Numbered from the stretch's first letter, positions 34,074 to 42,935 are shown. The stretch is DNA of 64,000 nucleotides from CBDAQR01 sp965199055 (GCA_965199055.1 CBDAQR010000004.1:310001-374000), one strand, 5' to 3'. The notes: generated by a model from the letters alone, not told the origin. Numbers and translations are program-made.

Positions 34074-34489
34074 TGAATAGCACCACTCCTCAATCGGAAT
34101 TTTCGCTCCCGCTGCGGGTCTATATTGAAGATACCGACGCCGGCGGCATTGTTTACTACGTCAATTATCTTAAGTTCATGGAGCGCGCCAGGACCGAGTT
34201 TATGCGCGCAAAGGGCTATGATAAGGCCACGATCTTCACGACGAATCTGATGTTTGTCGTGACCGACGCAGCCGTCAAGTACCACCAGCCGGCTCAGCTG
34301 GATGATGAATTAGTGGCAACGGCGGCTTTGGTGAAAGTGGGTGGTGCCTCGATGGTGTTTCGGCAGCGAGTGCTGCGCGGTGCCGAACTGCTGGCGGAAG
34401 CTGAGATAAAAATAGCCTGTGTCGACAGGGATAGCCTGGGCCCGAAGCGAATTCCGGCCGAGGTGCTGGAACAATTACGCGAACCGTAG
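34073..34489 (+). CDS. ybgC: Tol-Pal acyl-CoA thioesterase YbgC
   Basis: Hot-dog thioesterase of 138 residues, first gene of the tol-pal cluster. Seen: active Asp in EDTDAGGIVYYVNYLKFMERARTEF-type block (34128-34200) and VTDAAVKYHQPAQLDDE. It hydrolyses acyl-CoA or acyl-ACP and is thought to act with phospholipid synthesis at the inner membrane. GTG start overlapping ruvB. Confidence 0.93.
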   Translation: MNSTTPQSEFSLPLRVYIEDTDAGGIVYYVNYLKFMERARTEFMRAKGYDKATIFTTNLMFVVTDAAVKYHQPAQLDDELVATAALVKVGGASMVFRQRVLRGAELLAEAEIKIACVDRDSLGPKRIPAEVLEQLREP

Positions 34490-34504
34490 AACAGGGAGAT
34501 TTTC

Positions 34505-35206
34505 GTGGAAGAACAACTCAGCCTAATTGATCTTGTGCTGAATGCCGGCCTCACCGTGCAGGCCGTGATGGCGCTGCTGATGCTCGCATCGGTGGCCTCC
34601 TGGTACATGATCGCCCAGCGCCTGATCTACTTTCGCAATGTGCGGGCTGAGATGTACAGCTTCGAGGAGCAGTTCTGGTCAGGTGTTGATCTCAGTGAAC
34701 TATACCGCGAGGGTAATGAGCGCGCCGAGGCTGGGGAAGTACTGGGAATGGAGAGTATTTTCCGGGCGGGCTTCAAAGAATTTTCACGTCTGGCTCAACA
34801 AGGCCTGGATTCCGACAGCATCATGGATGGAGCCCAGCGCGCCATGCGCGTGGCAATGTCGCGGGAGGAGGAGAAACTCGAACGGCATCTGCCCTTTCTG
34901 GCTACCGTAGGCTCTACCAGTCCCTATATCGGGTTGTTTGGCACGGTTTGGGGCATCATGAATTCGTTCCGTGGCCTAGCTAACGCCACTCAGGCAACAC
35001 TGGCGACTGTGGCGCCGGGGATCTCTGAGGCGCTGGTAGCTACCGCGATGGGCTTGTTTGCCGCCATTCCTGCCGTGATGGCCTATAACCGGTTTGCTGC
35101 CAAGGTCGACGTTTATGTGGGGCGTTACGAAACCTTCGCCGATGAGTTTTCCAGCATACTGCTGCGTCAGGCGTTTGTGGTAAATAACCGGGAAGGGCAG
35201 GCCTAA
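34505..35206 (+). CDS. tolQ: Tol-Pal proton-channel protein TolQ
   Basis: Inner-membrane motor stator, 233 residues, three membrane helices: about 15-35, and a pair at 135-160 and 165-190 (FLATVGSTSPYIGLFGTVWG, GISEALVATAMGLFAAIPAV). With TolR it uses proton flow to drive TolA and keep the outer membrane constricted at division. GTG start after a GGGAG ribosome site. One base separates it from tolR. Confidence 0.95.
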   Translation: MEEQLSLIDLVLNAGLTVQAVMALLMLASVASWYMIAQRLIYFRNVRAEMYSFEEQFWSGVDLSELYREGNERAEAGEVLGMESIFRAGFKEFSRLAQQGLDSDSIMDGAQRAMRVAMSREEEKLERHLPFLATVGSTSPYIGLFGTVWGIMNSFRGLANATQATLATVAPGISEALVATAMGLFAAIPAVMAYNRFAAKVDVYVGRYETFADEFSSILLRQAFVVNNREGQA

Positions 35207-35207
35207 T

Positions 35208-35630
35208 ATGCCCAAGGGTCGCAACAAACACCGGCCGATGGCCGAGATCAACGTCGTGCCTTATATCGATGTGATGTTGGTCTTGCTGGTGATATTTATG
35301 GTCACAGCGCCGCTGTTGATGCAGGGCGTTAAGGTGGATCTACCAGAGGCGGCCAGCGATCCGGTGGAAAATCAGGATCCGGAACCCCTGATCGTATCGA
35401 TTAAGCCCGGTGGCGAGTTGTATCTGAATCTGGGTGCTGATCAAAAACAGGTGCTGTCGCTGGCGACGGTGAAGCAGCGCGTGTCCGTGGTGATGCGCCG
35501 CAACCCTGAGAAGCCGGTCATGGTGTGGGGCGATCGCAATGTGCCCTACGGTGAAGTGGTGGTGCTGATGTCTGCCTTGCAGGAGGCCGGTGCGCCCAGC
35601 GTAGGACTGGTTACGGAGCCGCCCCAGTGA
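35208..35630 (+). CDS. tolR: Tol-Pal protein TolR
   Basis: 140 residues. One N-terminal membrane helix carries the functional Asp (EINVVPYIDVMLVLLVIFMV), followed by a periplasmic domain (VMRRNPEKPVMVWGDRNVPY, VVVLMSALQEAG) of the ExbD/TolR family. Works as a dimer with TolQ. Its TGA overlaps the tolA GTG. Confidence 0.95.
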   Translation: MPKGRNKHRPMAEINVVPYIDVMLVLLVIFMVTAPLLMQGVKVDLPEAASDPVENQDPEPLIVSIKPGGELYLNLGADQKQVLSLATVKQRVSVVMRRNPEKPVMVWGDRNVPYGEVVVLMSALQEAGAPSVGLVTEPPQ

Positions 35631-36364
35631 TAGCGGTGATGCCGCAGCGTGCTATCGTTTGGCGCCCCTTGGCGATTACGCTGCTCTTACATGGCCTGCT
35701 CATATTTCTACTGACGCTGAACTGGCAAACGAGCAGTGAAGTGACCGTGAAGCCCACGGTCAAACCGCGCTATATTGAAGCGCGCCTGATTGACGCCGAG
35801 CAACTTAAGCCCAAGAAGAAACCGCGCCCCAAGACCAATTCGAAGCCGCGGCCGACGACGCCAGCTACGGCGAAGCCAAAACCGGTGGTTAAAGCCAAGC
35901 CAGCTCAGAGCAAACCCAAACCGAAAGCGACGCCGGAGCCTGTTGTGAAAACCGAGCCCGAGCCGGCGCGCCCCACGGCTGCCGAACGTGCAGCGGCAGC
36001 GCGGGCCGAACTGGCCCTGGCCATGGCAGAGGAGGACGAGTATCTGGAAGAGGCGAGCGATGCCCAGATTACGGCCAGTTACGTCGCCCTGATTGCCCGC
36101 GTCATCGAAGAAAACTGGAGTCGGCCACCCAGCGCCCGCAATGAAATGGAGGCTGAGCTGGTGATTCAGTTGATTCCCACTGGCGAGGTGGTTAGCGTTA
36201 GTGTGGCTAGCACTAGCGGGCAGCTTGCATTTGATCGCTCTGCGGTCATGGCCGTGCAGAAAGCCGAGCGCTTTCCCGAGCTGCAAGACTTACCGTCACG
36301 TATTTTCGAAAGAAACTTCCGACGCCTGCGTCTGAAGTTCAAACCTGAGGACCTCCGTTACTAA
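35627..36364 (+). CDS. tolA: Tol-Pal protein TolA
   Basis: 245 residues, shorter than the 300-420 of many TolA proteins. Layout: membrane helix with the SHLS-like region (PLAITLLLHGLLIFLLTL), a Pro/Lys-rich stalk (about 60-130) instead of a long helical domain II, then a TonB-like C-terminal domain (YVALIARVIEENWSRPPSAR, LVIQLIPTGEVVSVSV). It links the inner-membrane motor to TolB and Pal. GTG 35627 overlaps tolR; ATG 35639 is an alternative. Confidence 0.93.
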   Translation: MIAVMPQRAIVWRPLAITLLLHGLLIFLLTLNWQTSSEVTVKPTVKPRYIEARLIDAEQLKPKKKPRPKTNSKPRPTTPATAKPKPVVKAKPAQSKPKPKATPEPVVKTEPEPARPTAAERAAAARAELALAMAEEDEYLEEASDAQITASYVALIARVIEENWSRPPSARNEMEAELVIQLIPTGEVVSVSVASTSGQLAFDRSAVMAVQKAERFPELQDLPSRIFERNFRRLRLKFKPEDLRY

Positions 36365-37650
36365 TGAAGCACTGTATTGCACTGCTGCTCTGTTTACTGG
36401 TGATGCCGGCCAAGGCTGAGCTGGTTATAGAAATCACCCAGGGCCGCGACAATCCCACGTCTATCGCTGTAGTACCCTTTGCCTGGTCTGGCTGGGGCAG
36501 TGCCCCCGAGGACGTGGCGGGGATCGTTCAGGATGATTTACATCGCAGCGGTCAGTTCTCTCCGGTGGCGCGCGCCGACATGCTGAGTCTGCCGACCCGC
36601 GAAGCCGATGTCTTCTATCGCGATTGGCGCGCAACCAATGTCGAGTATTTGTTGATCGGGCGAGTATCGGGCGGCTCCAATATGACCGTGGAGTATGAAC
36701 TGTTCGACGTTTACAAACAGGAGCGGGTGCTGCAGGGGCGTCACAGCGGTCCTGCCGAAGAGCTGAGAATGCTGGCGCATCGTGCTGCCGATAAGGTCTA
36801 TGAAAAGCTGACCGGTATTCGCGGTGCCTTTGCCACACAGATTCTTTATGTTGCGGCTACGCAGCGCACCCAGGCGCCCAGTACCTATCGCTTGATGTTG
36901 GCTGACGCCGACGGCGGGCGGGTGCGCACGGTGTTTGAGTCGAATGAACCGATTCTCAGCCCTAGCTGGGCACCTGATGGCAAAACCATTGCTTACGTTT
37001 CTTTTGAAACCAATCGCCCGGCGATATTCATGCACAACCTGGAAACAGGAGCGCGAGAACAGCTCACCAATTTCAAAGGCTTGAATGGCGCGCCTGCCTT
37101 CTCGCCCGATGGCAATAGTCTGGCGATGGTGCTCTCCAAGGACGGCAGCCCCGACATCTATGTCATGGAGCTGGGGAGCCGCATGTTGCGCAGGGTTACC
37201 CGCCATTATGCAATCGATACTGAGCCCGCCTGGATGCCAGATGGCCGCACCTTGGTGTTTACCTCTGATCGTGGTGGGCGGCCACAAATCTATCAGGTGG
37301 ATATTCGAACCAGTGCACAGGAGCGGGTAACCTATGAAGGGCCCTGGAATGCGCGTGCATCGGTGGCGGCGGATGGTCGCACCATGGTCATGGTGCAGCA
37401 GACCGAACAGCAATTTCACATTACTGTCCAGGATCTGGTGTCAGATCGTGTACAAATCTTGACCTCTACCACATTAGACGAAAGTCCCAGTGTCGCGCCC
37501 AATGGCTCTATGATATTGTACGCAACGAATTACGGTGAGCGCGGTATCCTTGCGGCGGTCTCTGTGGATGGGGGCGTTAAATTCAGGTTACCATCTACGG
37601 AAGGCGATGTGCGGGAACCCGCGTGGTCTCCCTACCTTGACGATGAATGA
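36364..37650 (+). CDS. tolB: Tol-Pal periplasmic beta-propeller TolB
   Basis: 428 residues. Signal peptide (CIALLLCLLVMPAKA), an N-terminal domain that meets TolA (IAVVPFAWSGWGSAPEDVAG), and six WD40-like blades with repeated SPDG/APDGK motifs (SPSWAPDGKTIAYVSFE, APAFSPDGNSLAMVLSKDG). It switches between TolA and Pal. ATG overlaps the tolA stop. Confidence 0.96.
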   Translation: MKHCIALLLCLLVMPAKAELVIEITQGRDNPTSIAVVPFAWSGWGSAPEDVAGIVQDDLHRSGQFSPVARADMLSLPTREADVFYRDWRATNVEYLLIGRVSGGSNMTVEYELFDVYKQERVLQGRHSGPAEELRMLAHRAADKVYEKLTGIRGAFATQILYVAATQRTQAPSTYRLMLADADGGRVRTVFESNEPILSPSWAPDGKTIAYVSFETNRPAIFMHNLETGAREQLTNFKGLNGAPAFSPDGNSLAMVLSKDGSPDIYVMELGSRMLRRVTRHYAIDTEPAWMPDGRTLVFTSDRGGRPQIYQVDIRTSAQERVTYEGPWNARASVAADGRTMVMVQQTEQQFHITVQDLVSDRVQILTSTTLDESPSVAPNGSMILYATNYGERGILAAVSVDGGVKFRLPSTEGDVREPAWSPYLDDE

Positions 37651-37702
37651 TCGTCGGGCGGGCTTTCAGAACTTCGTTCATTAACCGGAAAAGGAACGGG
37701 AT

Positions 37703-38224
37703 ATGAAACAATTTACAACGGCCGCTAAGGCTCTTTCTATTTTATTTGCTCTCATTCTGGCTGGTTGTACCTCTACAGAGACGACTGAGAGCGGTGTTGA
37801 TGACTCCGCTGCCAAGATGGAAGCTGATGCCCAGGCAAGGGAAAAAGCCGAAGCCATGGAGCGTGAGAAGGCCAAGATGCAGGCCCTCGAAGACGCTATG
37901 GAAGCCGCTGGTAGCGTGCTGTACTTCGACTTCGACAAAGCGACGTTGACCGTCGAGAGTCGCCGAATTCTGGATGCGCATATTGCCCTCCTGAAGACCA
38001 ACGACGATAACGTTCGCCTGGAAGGCCACACCGATGAGCGCGGTACCCGTGAGTACAACATGGCTCTGGGCGAGCGACGCGCGCAGGCGGTTGCTAACTA
38101 CATGAGCGTGAATGGTATTTCCAGCTACCGCGTTGACACGGTGAGCTATGGCGAAGAACGTCCCGCAGCCCTGGGTTCTGGTGAATCCAATTGGCAGCAG
38201 AACCGGCGCGTCGAAATCAAGTAA
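37703..38224 (+). CDS. pal: Peptidoglycan-associated lipoprotein Pal
   Basis: 173 residues. Lipoprotein signal with lipobox LILAGCTS, a charged helical linker rich in Ala, Glu and Lys (about 30-65), then an OmpA-like domain that binds peptidoglycan (VLYFDFDKATLT, LEGHTDERGTREYNMALGERR, SYGEERPA). Outer-membrane anchor of the Tol-Pal system. Good AGGAA ribosome site before the ATG. Confidence 0.96.
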   Translation: MKQFTTAAKALSILFALILAGCTSTETTESGVDDSAAKMEADAQAREKAEAMEREKAKMQALEDAMEAAGSVLYFDFDKATLTVESRRILDAHIALLKTNDDNVRLEGHTDERGTREYNMALGERRAQAVANYMSVNGISSYRVDTVSYGEERPAALGSGESNWQQNRRVEIK

Positions 38225-38231
38225 ACCCTGA

Positions 38232-39059
38232 ATGCGGCGGTATCTTCTAACCCTGTGCGGGCTGGCATTATGTGCCGGCCCGCTTTTCGCTCAAGAGTAC
38301 GTGGATCTTGAGCAGGAGCGTGCACTATCGCAAGCCGGTAGCGCCGGCACTGCAAATAGCGCCGGCACTGCAAATAGCGCCGCCACAGCACCCAACACGA
38401 CCTATTTGCCGCCGCCCGCGCAAAATACTGGCCAAGCCCAATCCTCCCAGGGGGGCAACCTGGGGGAGTTGTATTACCAAATGCAGCTGTTGCAGCAGGA
38501 AGTGATGGAACTGCGAGGGACTGTGGAAGAGCAGGCCCATGAAATTCGACAGCTCAAGCAGGTAAGCCTCGAGCGTTATCGAGACATCGATCAACGCTTG
38601 CAGGGGGATGCCGGCGGCGTCACAACACCGGTAGGCGGCACCCCGGCAGAGGGGGTAACCCAGCAGGAGTTGCCCGGTGAAGCCGATGCCTATCGAGCCG
38701 CCTATAGCCTGGTGCGCTCGCAGCGTTTTGATGATGCCGTTGCTGCTTTTAGACAGTTTCTGGCGGATTTTCCCAGCGGCAAGTACGCGCCCAATGCGCA
38801 CTACTGGTTGGGTGAACTGTACCTGGTGATCGCAAATCCCGATCTGGAGTCCTCTCGTCGAGAGTTTATTCTATTGATCGACCAGTACCCGGATAATTCC
38901 AAGGTCCCCGACGCGCTGTACAAGCTAGGCAAGGTCTATTTCGAGAAGGGGAATCGCGAGAAGTCGCGCGAGTACCTTGATCGTGTGATTCGCGAATACG
39001 GTGACGGAAACAGTTCAGCAGTTAAACTGGCGCGCGATTTTCTGAGCCAGAATTTCTAG
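38232..39059 (+). CDS. cpoB: Cell division coordinator CpoB (YbgF)
   Basis: 275 residues: signal peptide (LTLCGLALCAGPLFAQ), a low-complexity Ala/Gly/Thr segment containing an 18-base DNA repeat, a coiled-coil trimerisation part (LYYQMQLLQQEVMELRGTVE), then TPR-like repeats (YRAAYSLVRSQRFDDAVAAF, ANAHYW-like blocks). It couples Tol-Pal to PBP1B during septation. Eight bases after pal. Confidence 0.94.
   Translation: MRRYLLTLCGLALCAGPLFAQEYVDLEQERALSQAGSAGTANSAGTANSAATAPNTTYLPPPAQNTGQAQSSQGGNLGELYYQMQLLQQEVMELRGTVEEQAHEIRQLKQVSLERYRDIDQRLQGDAGGVTTPVGGTPAEGVTQQELPGEADAYRAAYSLVRSQRFDDAVAAFRQFLADFPSGKYAPNAHYWLGELYLVIANPDLESSRREFILLIDQYPDNSKVPDALYKLGKVYFEKGNREKSREYLDRVIREYGDGNSSAVKLARDFLSQNF
38340..38390 (+). 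repeat. 18-base tandem repeat inside cpoB
   Basis: AGCGCCGGCACTGCAAAT occurs twice in exact tandem (38340-38357, 38358-38375) and a degenerate third copy follows (38376-38390). It encodes SAGTAN repeats in the linker between signal peptide and coiled coil. The unit is a multiple of three, so copy number can change without frameshift. Confidence 0.8.
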
Positions 39060-39071
39060 GAGCCTGGCACT

Positions 39072-39743
39072 ATGTCAGCGCCCAGCCAAGAGCAGAACCA
39101 GCCCGGTCTGCGCATCACTGAGATTTTCTACTCTCTACAGGGAGAAGCCCGTACGGTCGGTCTGCCTACCGTGTTTGTGCGCCTGACCGGCTGCCCCCTG
39201 CGCTGCGTCTACTGCGACACCGCCTACGCCTTTCAGGGAGGCGAACAGCGGTCTCTCGAGTCTATTGTTGAAGAAGTGGCCTCTTATAAACCGCGTTTTG
39301 TCACGGTGACAGGCGGTGAACCCCTGGCGCAGCCTAACTGCTTGCCGCTATTGAGCATGCTATGTGACGCCGGCTACGAGGTCTCGCTCGAGACCAGCGG
39401 CGCTATGGCGACGGATGCCGTGGACGAGCGCGTCGTGAAAGTGCTGGATCTGAAGACGCCGGCATCCGGTGAGGCGGCGCGCAATGACTACTCCACTGTG
39501 AATACGCTGCTACCGCACGACCAGGTGAAGTTTGTGATTTGTGATCGTAACGACTACGAATGGGCTCGTTTTAAGCTTGATGAGTACAACTTGCCCGGGC
39601 GCGTTGACGACGTATTGTTTTCGCCGAGTTTCGGCGAGCAGGATGCCACGCAATTAGCGGAGTGGATACTGGCCGATAACTTGCCGGTGCGTATGCAGTT
39701 GCAGTTGCACAAACTTCTCTGGGCAGATGCGCCAGGACACTGA
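39072..39743 (+). CDS. queE: 7-carboxy-7-deazaguanine synthase
   Basis: Radical SAM enzyme of queuosine synthesis, converting CPH4 to CDG. 223 residues. Seen: the truncated radical SAM cluster motif CPLRCVYC (CX3CX2C), FYSLQGEARTVGLPTVFVRL, and VTVTGGEPLAQPNC (GGE motif). It is followed by queC, the next enzyme of the pathway, in the pal-cpoB-queE-queC order known from Pseudomonas. Confidence 0.95.
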   Translation: MSAPSQEQNQPGLRITEIFYSLQGEARTVGLPTVFVRLTGCPLRCVYCDTAYAFQGGEQRSLESIVEEVASYKPRFVTVTGGEPLAQPNCLPLLSMLCDAGYEVSLETSGAMATDAVDERVVKVLDLKTPASGEAARNDYSTVNTLLPHDQVKFVICDRNDYEWARFKLDEYNLPGRVDDVLFSPSFGEQDATQLAEWILADNLPVRMQLQLHKLLWADAPGH

Positions 39744-39755
39744 GGGTTGCCTTCG

Positions 39756-40439
39756 ATGAGCGAAGCAGAAAAGGCTGTCGTCCTGGTGAGCGGTGGGCTC
39801 GATTCTACGACAGTGCTGGCGATGGCGCAGGCGCAAGGCGATGCCTGCTACACGCTGAGCTTCGACTATGGCCAGCGCCATCGCGCGGAACTGGCGGCCG
39901 CAGAGAGGGTGTCCGGCGCGATGAATGTCGCGGAGCACAAGGTGGTGCATTTGAACCTCGATTCCATCGGCGGCTCTGCGCTCACTGACCTGGATATCGA
40001 CGTGCCAGAGGAGGCAACAGAGGGAATACCGGTTACCTATGTGCCAGCCCGCAACACGGTGTTTCTCTCCATTGCGCTGGGCTGGGCGGAAGTGCTCGAC
40101 GCGCAGCAAATCTTTATTGGCGTCAATGCCGTAGACTACTCCGGGTACCCTGATTGTCGGCCCGAGTACATACGTGCCTATGAACAGATGGCGAACCTGG
40201 CCACCAAAGCAGGCGTGGAGGGCAGGCTGCTCAAGATCCATACGCCATTGATGCAGTTAGGTAAGGGTGAGATTATCGAAGCTGGCCTGAAACTGGGTGT
40301 TGATTACAGTCTTACCGTTTCCTGCTACCAGGCAACGGAGAATGGATTGGCCTGCGGTGTTTGTGACAGCTGTCGCTTGCGCCGCCAGGGATTTATTGAT
40401 GCAGGGGTCCAGGACCCCACCCGCTACGTAACAGGATAA
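39756..40439 (+). CDS. queC: 7-cyano-7-deazaguanine (preQ0) synthase
   Basis: ATP-dependent ligase turning CDG and ammonia into preQ0. 227 residues. Seen: PP-loop VLVSGGLDSTTVLAMA, FDYGQRHRAELAAA, VPARNTVFLSIALGWAE and the zinc site CYQATENGLACGVCDSCRLR. ATG 39756 is preferred over the TTG at 39747. Twelve bases after queE. Confidence 0.95.
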   Translation: MSEAEKAVVLVSGGLDSTTVLAMAQAQGDACYTLSFDYGQRHRAELAAAERVSGAMNVAEHKVVHLNLDSIGGSALTDLDIDVPEEATEGIPVTYVPARNTVFLSIALGWAEVLDAQQIFIGVNAVDYSGYPDCRPEYIRAYEQMANLATKAGVEGRLLKIHTPLMQLGKGEIIEAGLKLGVDYSLTVSCYQATENGLACGVCDSCRLRRQGFIDAGVQDPTRYVTG

Positions 40440-40446
40440 CAACAAT

Positions 40447-41751
40447 ATGAATCAAGAGGCGGCGAACGGTCCCCTGGCGGGACTGTTGAAAATTTTGTCG
40501 AAAATCGAACCCCGAGAGATCAAGGCGACAGGCTTTTCGTTCTCACTGGTCTTTATCCTGATGGCCGCCTACTACATTCTGCGCCCGGTGCGCGATGCCA
40601 TGGCCAGCGACTGGAGTGATGCAGAGGTAGCAACGCTGTGGACCATCAATTTCTTCTTTAGTTTTGTTGTGGTCGGTGCTTACGGCGCAGCGGCCTCGCG
40701 GGTCGCGTTAAAGAACCTGGTGCCTATGGTCTACGGCTTTTTCGCGGCCACCTTCGTTGTGTTCTACCTGGCCTCCCAGGTGCTTGAAAACGCAGTACTG
40801 ATCGACAAGTCCTTCTACATCTGGGTGAGTGTATTCAGCTTGTTCCCGATCTCAGTGTTTTGGAGCTTCATGGCCGACCTTTACACTCAGGAGCAATCCA
40901 AGCGATTGTTCGGAGTGATTACTACCGGCGCCAGCTTGGGCGCGATGGCTGGGCCGTCGATACCGTTGCTGTTCGCCGATACCCTGGGTACCTACAACTT
41001 GATGTTGGTCGCAGCACTGGTACTGCTGGCGACTCTGCCGATTATTTTCTATCTCGAAAAAATAAAGATCTCCGAGCTGGGTAATGCCGCCCACGAAGGC
41101 GAGATCGATATGCCCAGCGGAGCCTCTTTGGGTGGCAATCCGCTTGCCGGCTTTACTCTCTTCTTCAAGAATCCGTTTTTGTTGGGCATCGGTTTATTCC
41201 TGTTTTTGTATACCGGAATTGGATCTTTTATTTATTTCGAACTGAAAAATCTCATGGCCGATTTCAGCCGGGCAGAGCGCACAGAGTGGTGGGCCTTTAT
41301 GGATCTCGCTACCAATACACTCACTGTCGTGGCCGGCCTTTTCATCACTTCCCGCCTTGCCACCCGATTTGGGTTGGCGGCTACCTTGGCGGTCATTCCA
41401 GTCATCGTGATGGGCGGTTTACTTTCGGTCGCGATGGTACCGGCGCTGACCATCGTGGTCGGCCTGCAGATTTTCCGCCGCGGTGGTAATTACGCGGTTA
41501 CCCGGCCTGCCCGCGAAATGCTGTTCACCCATGTCGATCAGGAAACCCGGTTCAAGGCTAAGCAGGTGATCGATGTCGTGGTGTATCGCGGTGGCGACGT
41601 CTTCTGGGGCTGGGCCTTCACCGGTCTCACCCAGGTGATTGGTCTTGGCATGGCGGGCGTGGCGGCAGTAGGCGCGGTGATCGCTGCGTTCTGGTCTTAT
41701 GTGGGTATCCGTCTGGGGCGCGCAGCGGAGCGTCAGCAGCCGACGGAATGA
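40447..41751 (+). CDS. NTP/NDP exchange transporter-like membrane protein
   Basis: 434 residues, about 11-12 membrane helices. The start of the first helix (FSLVFILMAAYYILRPVRDAMAS) and QIFRRGGNYAVTRPAREMLF resemble the ATP/ADP translocase (AAA/Npt) group and related MFS proteins found in free-living bacteria. Chlamydia and Rickettsia versions import host ATP; in free-living relatives the substrate is not established. It overlaps glk by 4 bases, suggesting a linked role. Confidence 0.78.
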   Translation: MNQEAANGPLAGLLKILSKIEPREIKATGFSFSLVFILMAAYYILRPVRDAMASDWSDAEVATLWTINFFFSFVVVGAYGAAASRVALKNLVPMVYGFFAATFVVFYLASQVLENAVLIDKSFYIWVSVFSLFPISVFWSFMADLYTQEQSKRLFGVITTGASLGAMAGPSIPLLFADTLGTYNLMLVAALVLLATLPIIFYLEKIKISELGNAAHEGEIDMPSGASLGGNPLAGFTLFFKNPFLLGIGLFLFLYTGIGSFIYFELKNLMADFSRAERTEWWAFMDLATNTLTVVAGLFITSRLATRFGLAATLAVIPVIVMGGLLSVAMVPALTIVVGLQIFRRGGNYAVTRPAREMLFTHVDQETRFKAKQVIDVVVYRGGDVFWGWAFTGLTQVIGLGMAGVAAVGAVIAAFWSYVGIRLGRAAERQQPTE

Positions 41752-42707
41752 GCCTGCAGTCCAGGCAACTCATCGTCGCCGATATCGGCGCGACCAATGG
41801 GCGTTTCGCTGTGGCGGAATCGCTAGTTTCGGGTACCCGGCTCTACGATGTTAAAACCTACAGGAACGCAGACTTTGACAGCGTTGGCTCGCTCCTGGCG
41901 CAGTACCTAGCAGATACCACGGAGAACAAACCCCGTGAGGCGGTACTGGCGATTGCCGGCCCCAATGACGGCAGCCGCGGCTACATGGTGAACATCGACT
42001 GGCGCTTTGATGCGGCCGCGCTTGAAGCTGAGTGCGACCTGGATAAGGTGGTTCTCGTCAATGATTTTGCCGCCATGGCCATGGGCGTACCGGCTTTGGA
42101 CGATGGTGATTTGCGGTGCCTGAACCCCGGTAATCCTGGAACGGGTACGATCAGCGTTTGCGGGCCCGGTACCGGTCTGGGGGTGGCTTTGTTGATACCC
42201 AGCGGTGATCGCTATCTACCGGTGAGTACTGAAGGCGGCCATGTTGCATTCTCACCCGCCACCGAGCAGGAGCACGCCCTGCAGCGCTTTCTTGCCGGTG
42301 GAACGAGTTACCTTCCTGTTGAAGATATTCTTGCGGGCAAAGGGCTGCCGGGTATCTATCGATTCTTGCAACAAGAGCGGGGCCAGACCGCCCCCGACCG
42401 CACGCCCGCGGAAATCGGTGAGGCGGCGCTCGCGGGCGATCCCCTGTGTCGAGATGTTGTGTTGATGTTCCTGGCCATTCTGGGTGGCGCGTTGGGTGAC
42501 TTCGCGCTTGCGCATGGCGCTACCGGCGGAATGTACATAGCGGGTGGAGTGGCACCGCGGTTCGCTGAACTGATACCCGAAAGCGCACTGCTGGAGCGGT
42601 TCCGAAGCAAGGGGCCACTGTCGGATTATATGGCCGATGTTCCGCTCCACCTGGTGACCGCGGAGCACGCGGCATTGCGCGGTGCCGCGGCCTGTTACAG
42701 GGCCTGA
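41748..42707 (+). CDS. glk: Glucokinase
   Basis: 319 residues, the Glk family of proteobacteria, phosphorylating glucose with ATP. Seen: the phosphate loop VADIGATNGRFA, LAIAGPNDG, catalytic Asp in VLVNDFAAMAMG, GPGTGLGVALLI and the STEGGHVAFSP motif. ATG 41748 overlaps the transporter stop. No other sugar-metabolism gene is adjacent. Confidence 0.93.
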   Translation: MSLQSRQLIVADIGATNGRFAVAESLVSGTRLYDVKTYRNADFDSVGSLLAQYLADTTENKPREAVLAIAGPNDGSRGYMVNIDWRFDAAALEAECDLDKVVLVNDFAAMAMGVPALDDGDLRCLNPGNPGTGTISVCGPGTGLGVALLIPSGDRYLPVSTEGGHVAFSPATEQEHALQRFLAGGTSYLPVEDILAGKGLPGIYRFLQQERGQTAPDRTPAEIGEAALAGDPLCRDVVLMFLAILGGALGDFALAHGATGGMYIAGGVAPRFAELIPESALLERFRSKGPLSDYMADVPLHLVTAEHAALRGAAACYRA

Positions 42708-42726
42708 GCGGCTCCCCAAAAACGCT

Positions 42727-42753
42727 TGAGTTTTTGTTCCAAATCCGTAAGAT
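42727..42753 (+). promoter_or_regulatory. Candidate promoter of tRNA-Lys
   Basis: TTGAGT (42727-42732) and TAAGAT (42748-42753) are 15 bases apart, with the tRNA starting 15 bases later. Spacing is short and the match weak, so this is only a candidate. The flanking CAAAAAC/GTTTTTG and CCGTA/TACGG inverted repeats could also act as a weak terminator for glk. Confidence 0.28.
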
Positions 42754-42768
42754 ACGGCTTCCTTCTGG

Positions 42769-42844
42769 GGGCCGTTAGCTCAGTTGGTAGAGCAGTTGGC
42801 TTTTAACCAATTGGTCGCTGGTTCGAATCCAGCACGGCCCACCA
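42769..42844 (+). tRNA. tRNA-Lys (anticodon TTT)
   Basis: A full cloverleaf of 76 bases with encoded CCA. Acceptor GGGCCGT pairs with ACGGCCC (42834-42840). The anticodon stem GTTGG/CCAAT holds the loop CTTTTAA (anticodon TTT), and the T-arm is CGCTGG-TTCGAAT-CCAGC. Its place after queC and before accessory genes matches the tRNA-Lys that ends the tol-queC region in Pseudomonas. Its 3' end is duplicated downstream. Confidence 0.97.
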
Positions 42845-42849
42845 TTTTC
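42821..42849 (+). repeat. tRNA-Lys 3' end repeat, copy 1 (in the tRNA)
   Basis: The 29 bases from the T-loop to just past the CCA end. They recur at 42907-42935 with a single change (T to G at the eighth base). This is the part of a tRNA gene that integrases usually use as an attachment site. Confidence 0.85.
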
Positions 42850-42906
42850 CCCTGATGTTCGCTCCCAATTGGTCCCTGGACTACGCGTCCCGCACATGGC
42901 GTGCCC

Positions 42907-42935
42907 GTTCGAAGCCAGCACGGCCCACCATTTTC
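42907..42935 (+). repeat. tRNA-Lys 3' end repeat, copy 2
   Basis: 28 of 29 bases match 42821-42849. Upstream, CCAATTGGTC (42867-42876) also matches the tRNA anticodon-stem/variable region (42807-42816), but about 30 unrelated bases separate the two pieces. So this is a broken tRNA 3' half, either an integration scar or a decayed duplicate. Confidence 0.85.

Noticed and set aside
36538..37419. Minus-strand frame of 293 codons opposite tolB
   Set aside because: tolB is unmistakable in order, length and blade motifs. The antisense frame shows no motif.
42769..42935. Present-day genomic island bounded by tRNA-Lys repeats
   Set aside because: Only 57 bases separate the repeats and no integrase is nearby, so at most this is a scar.
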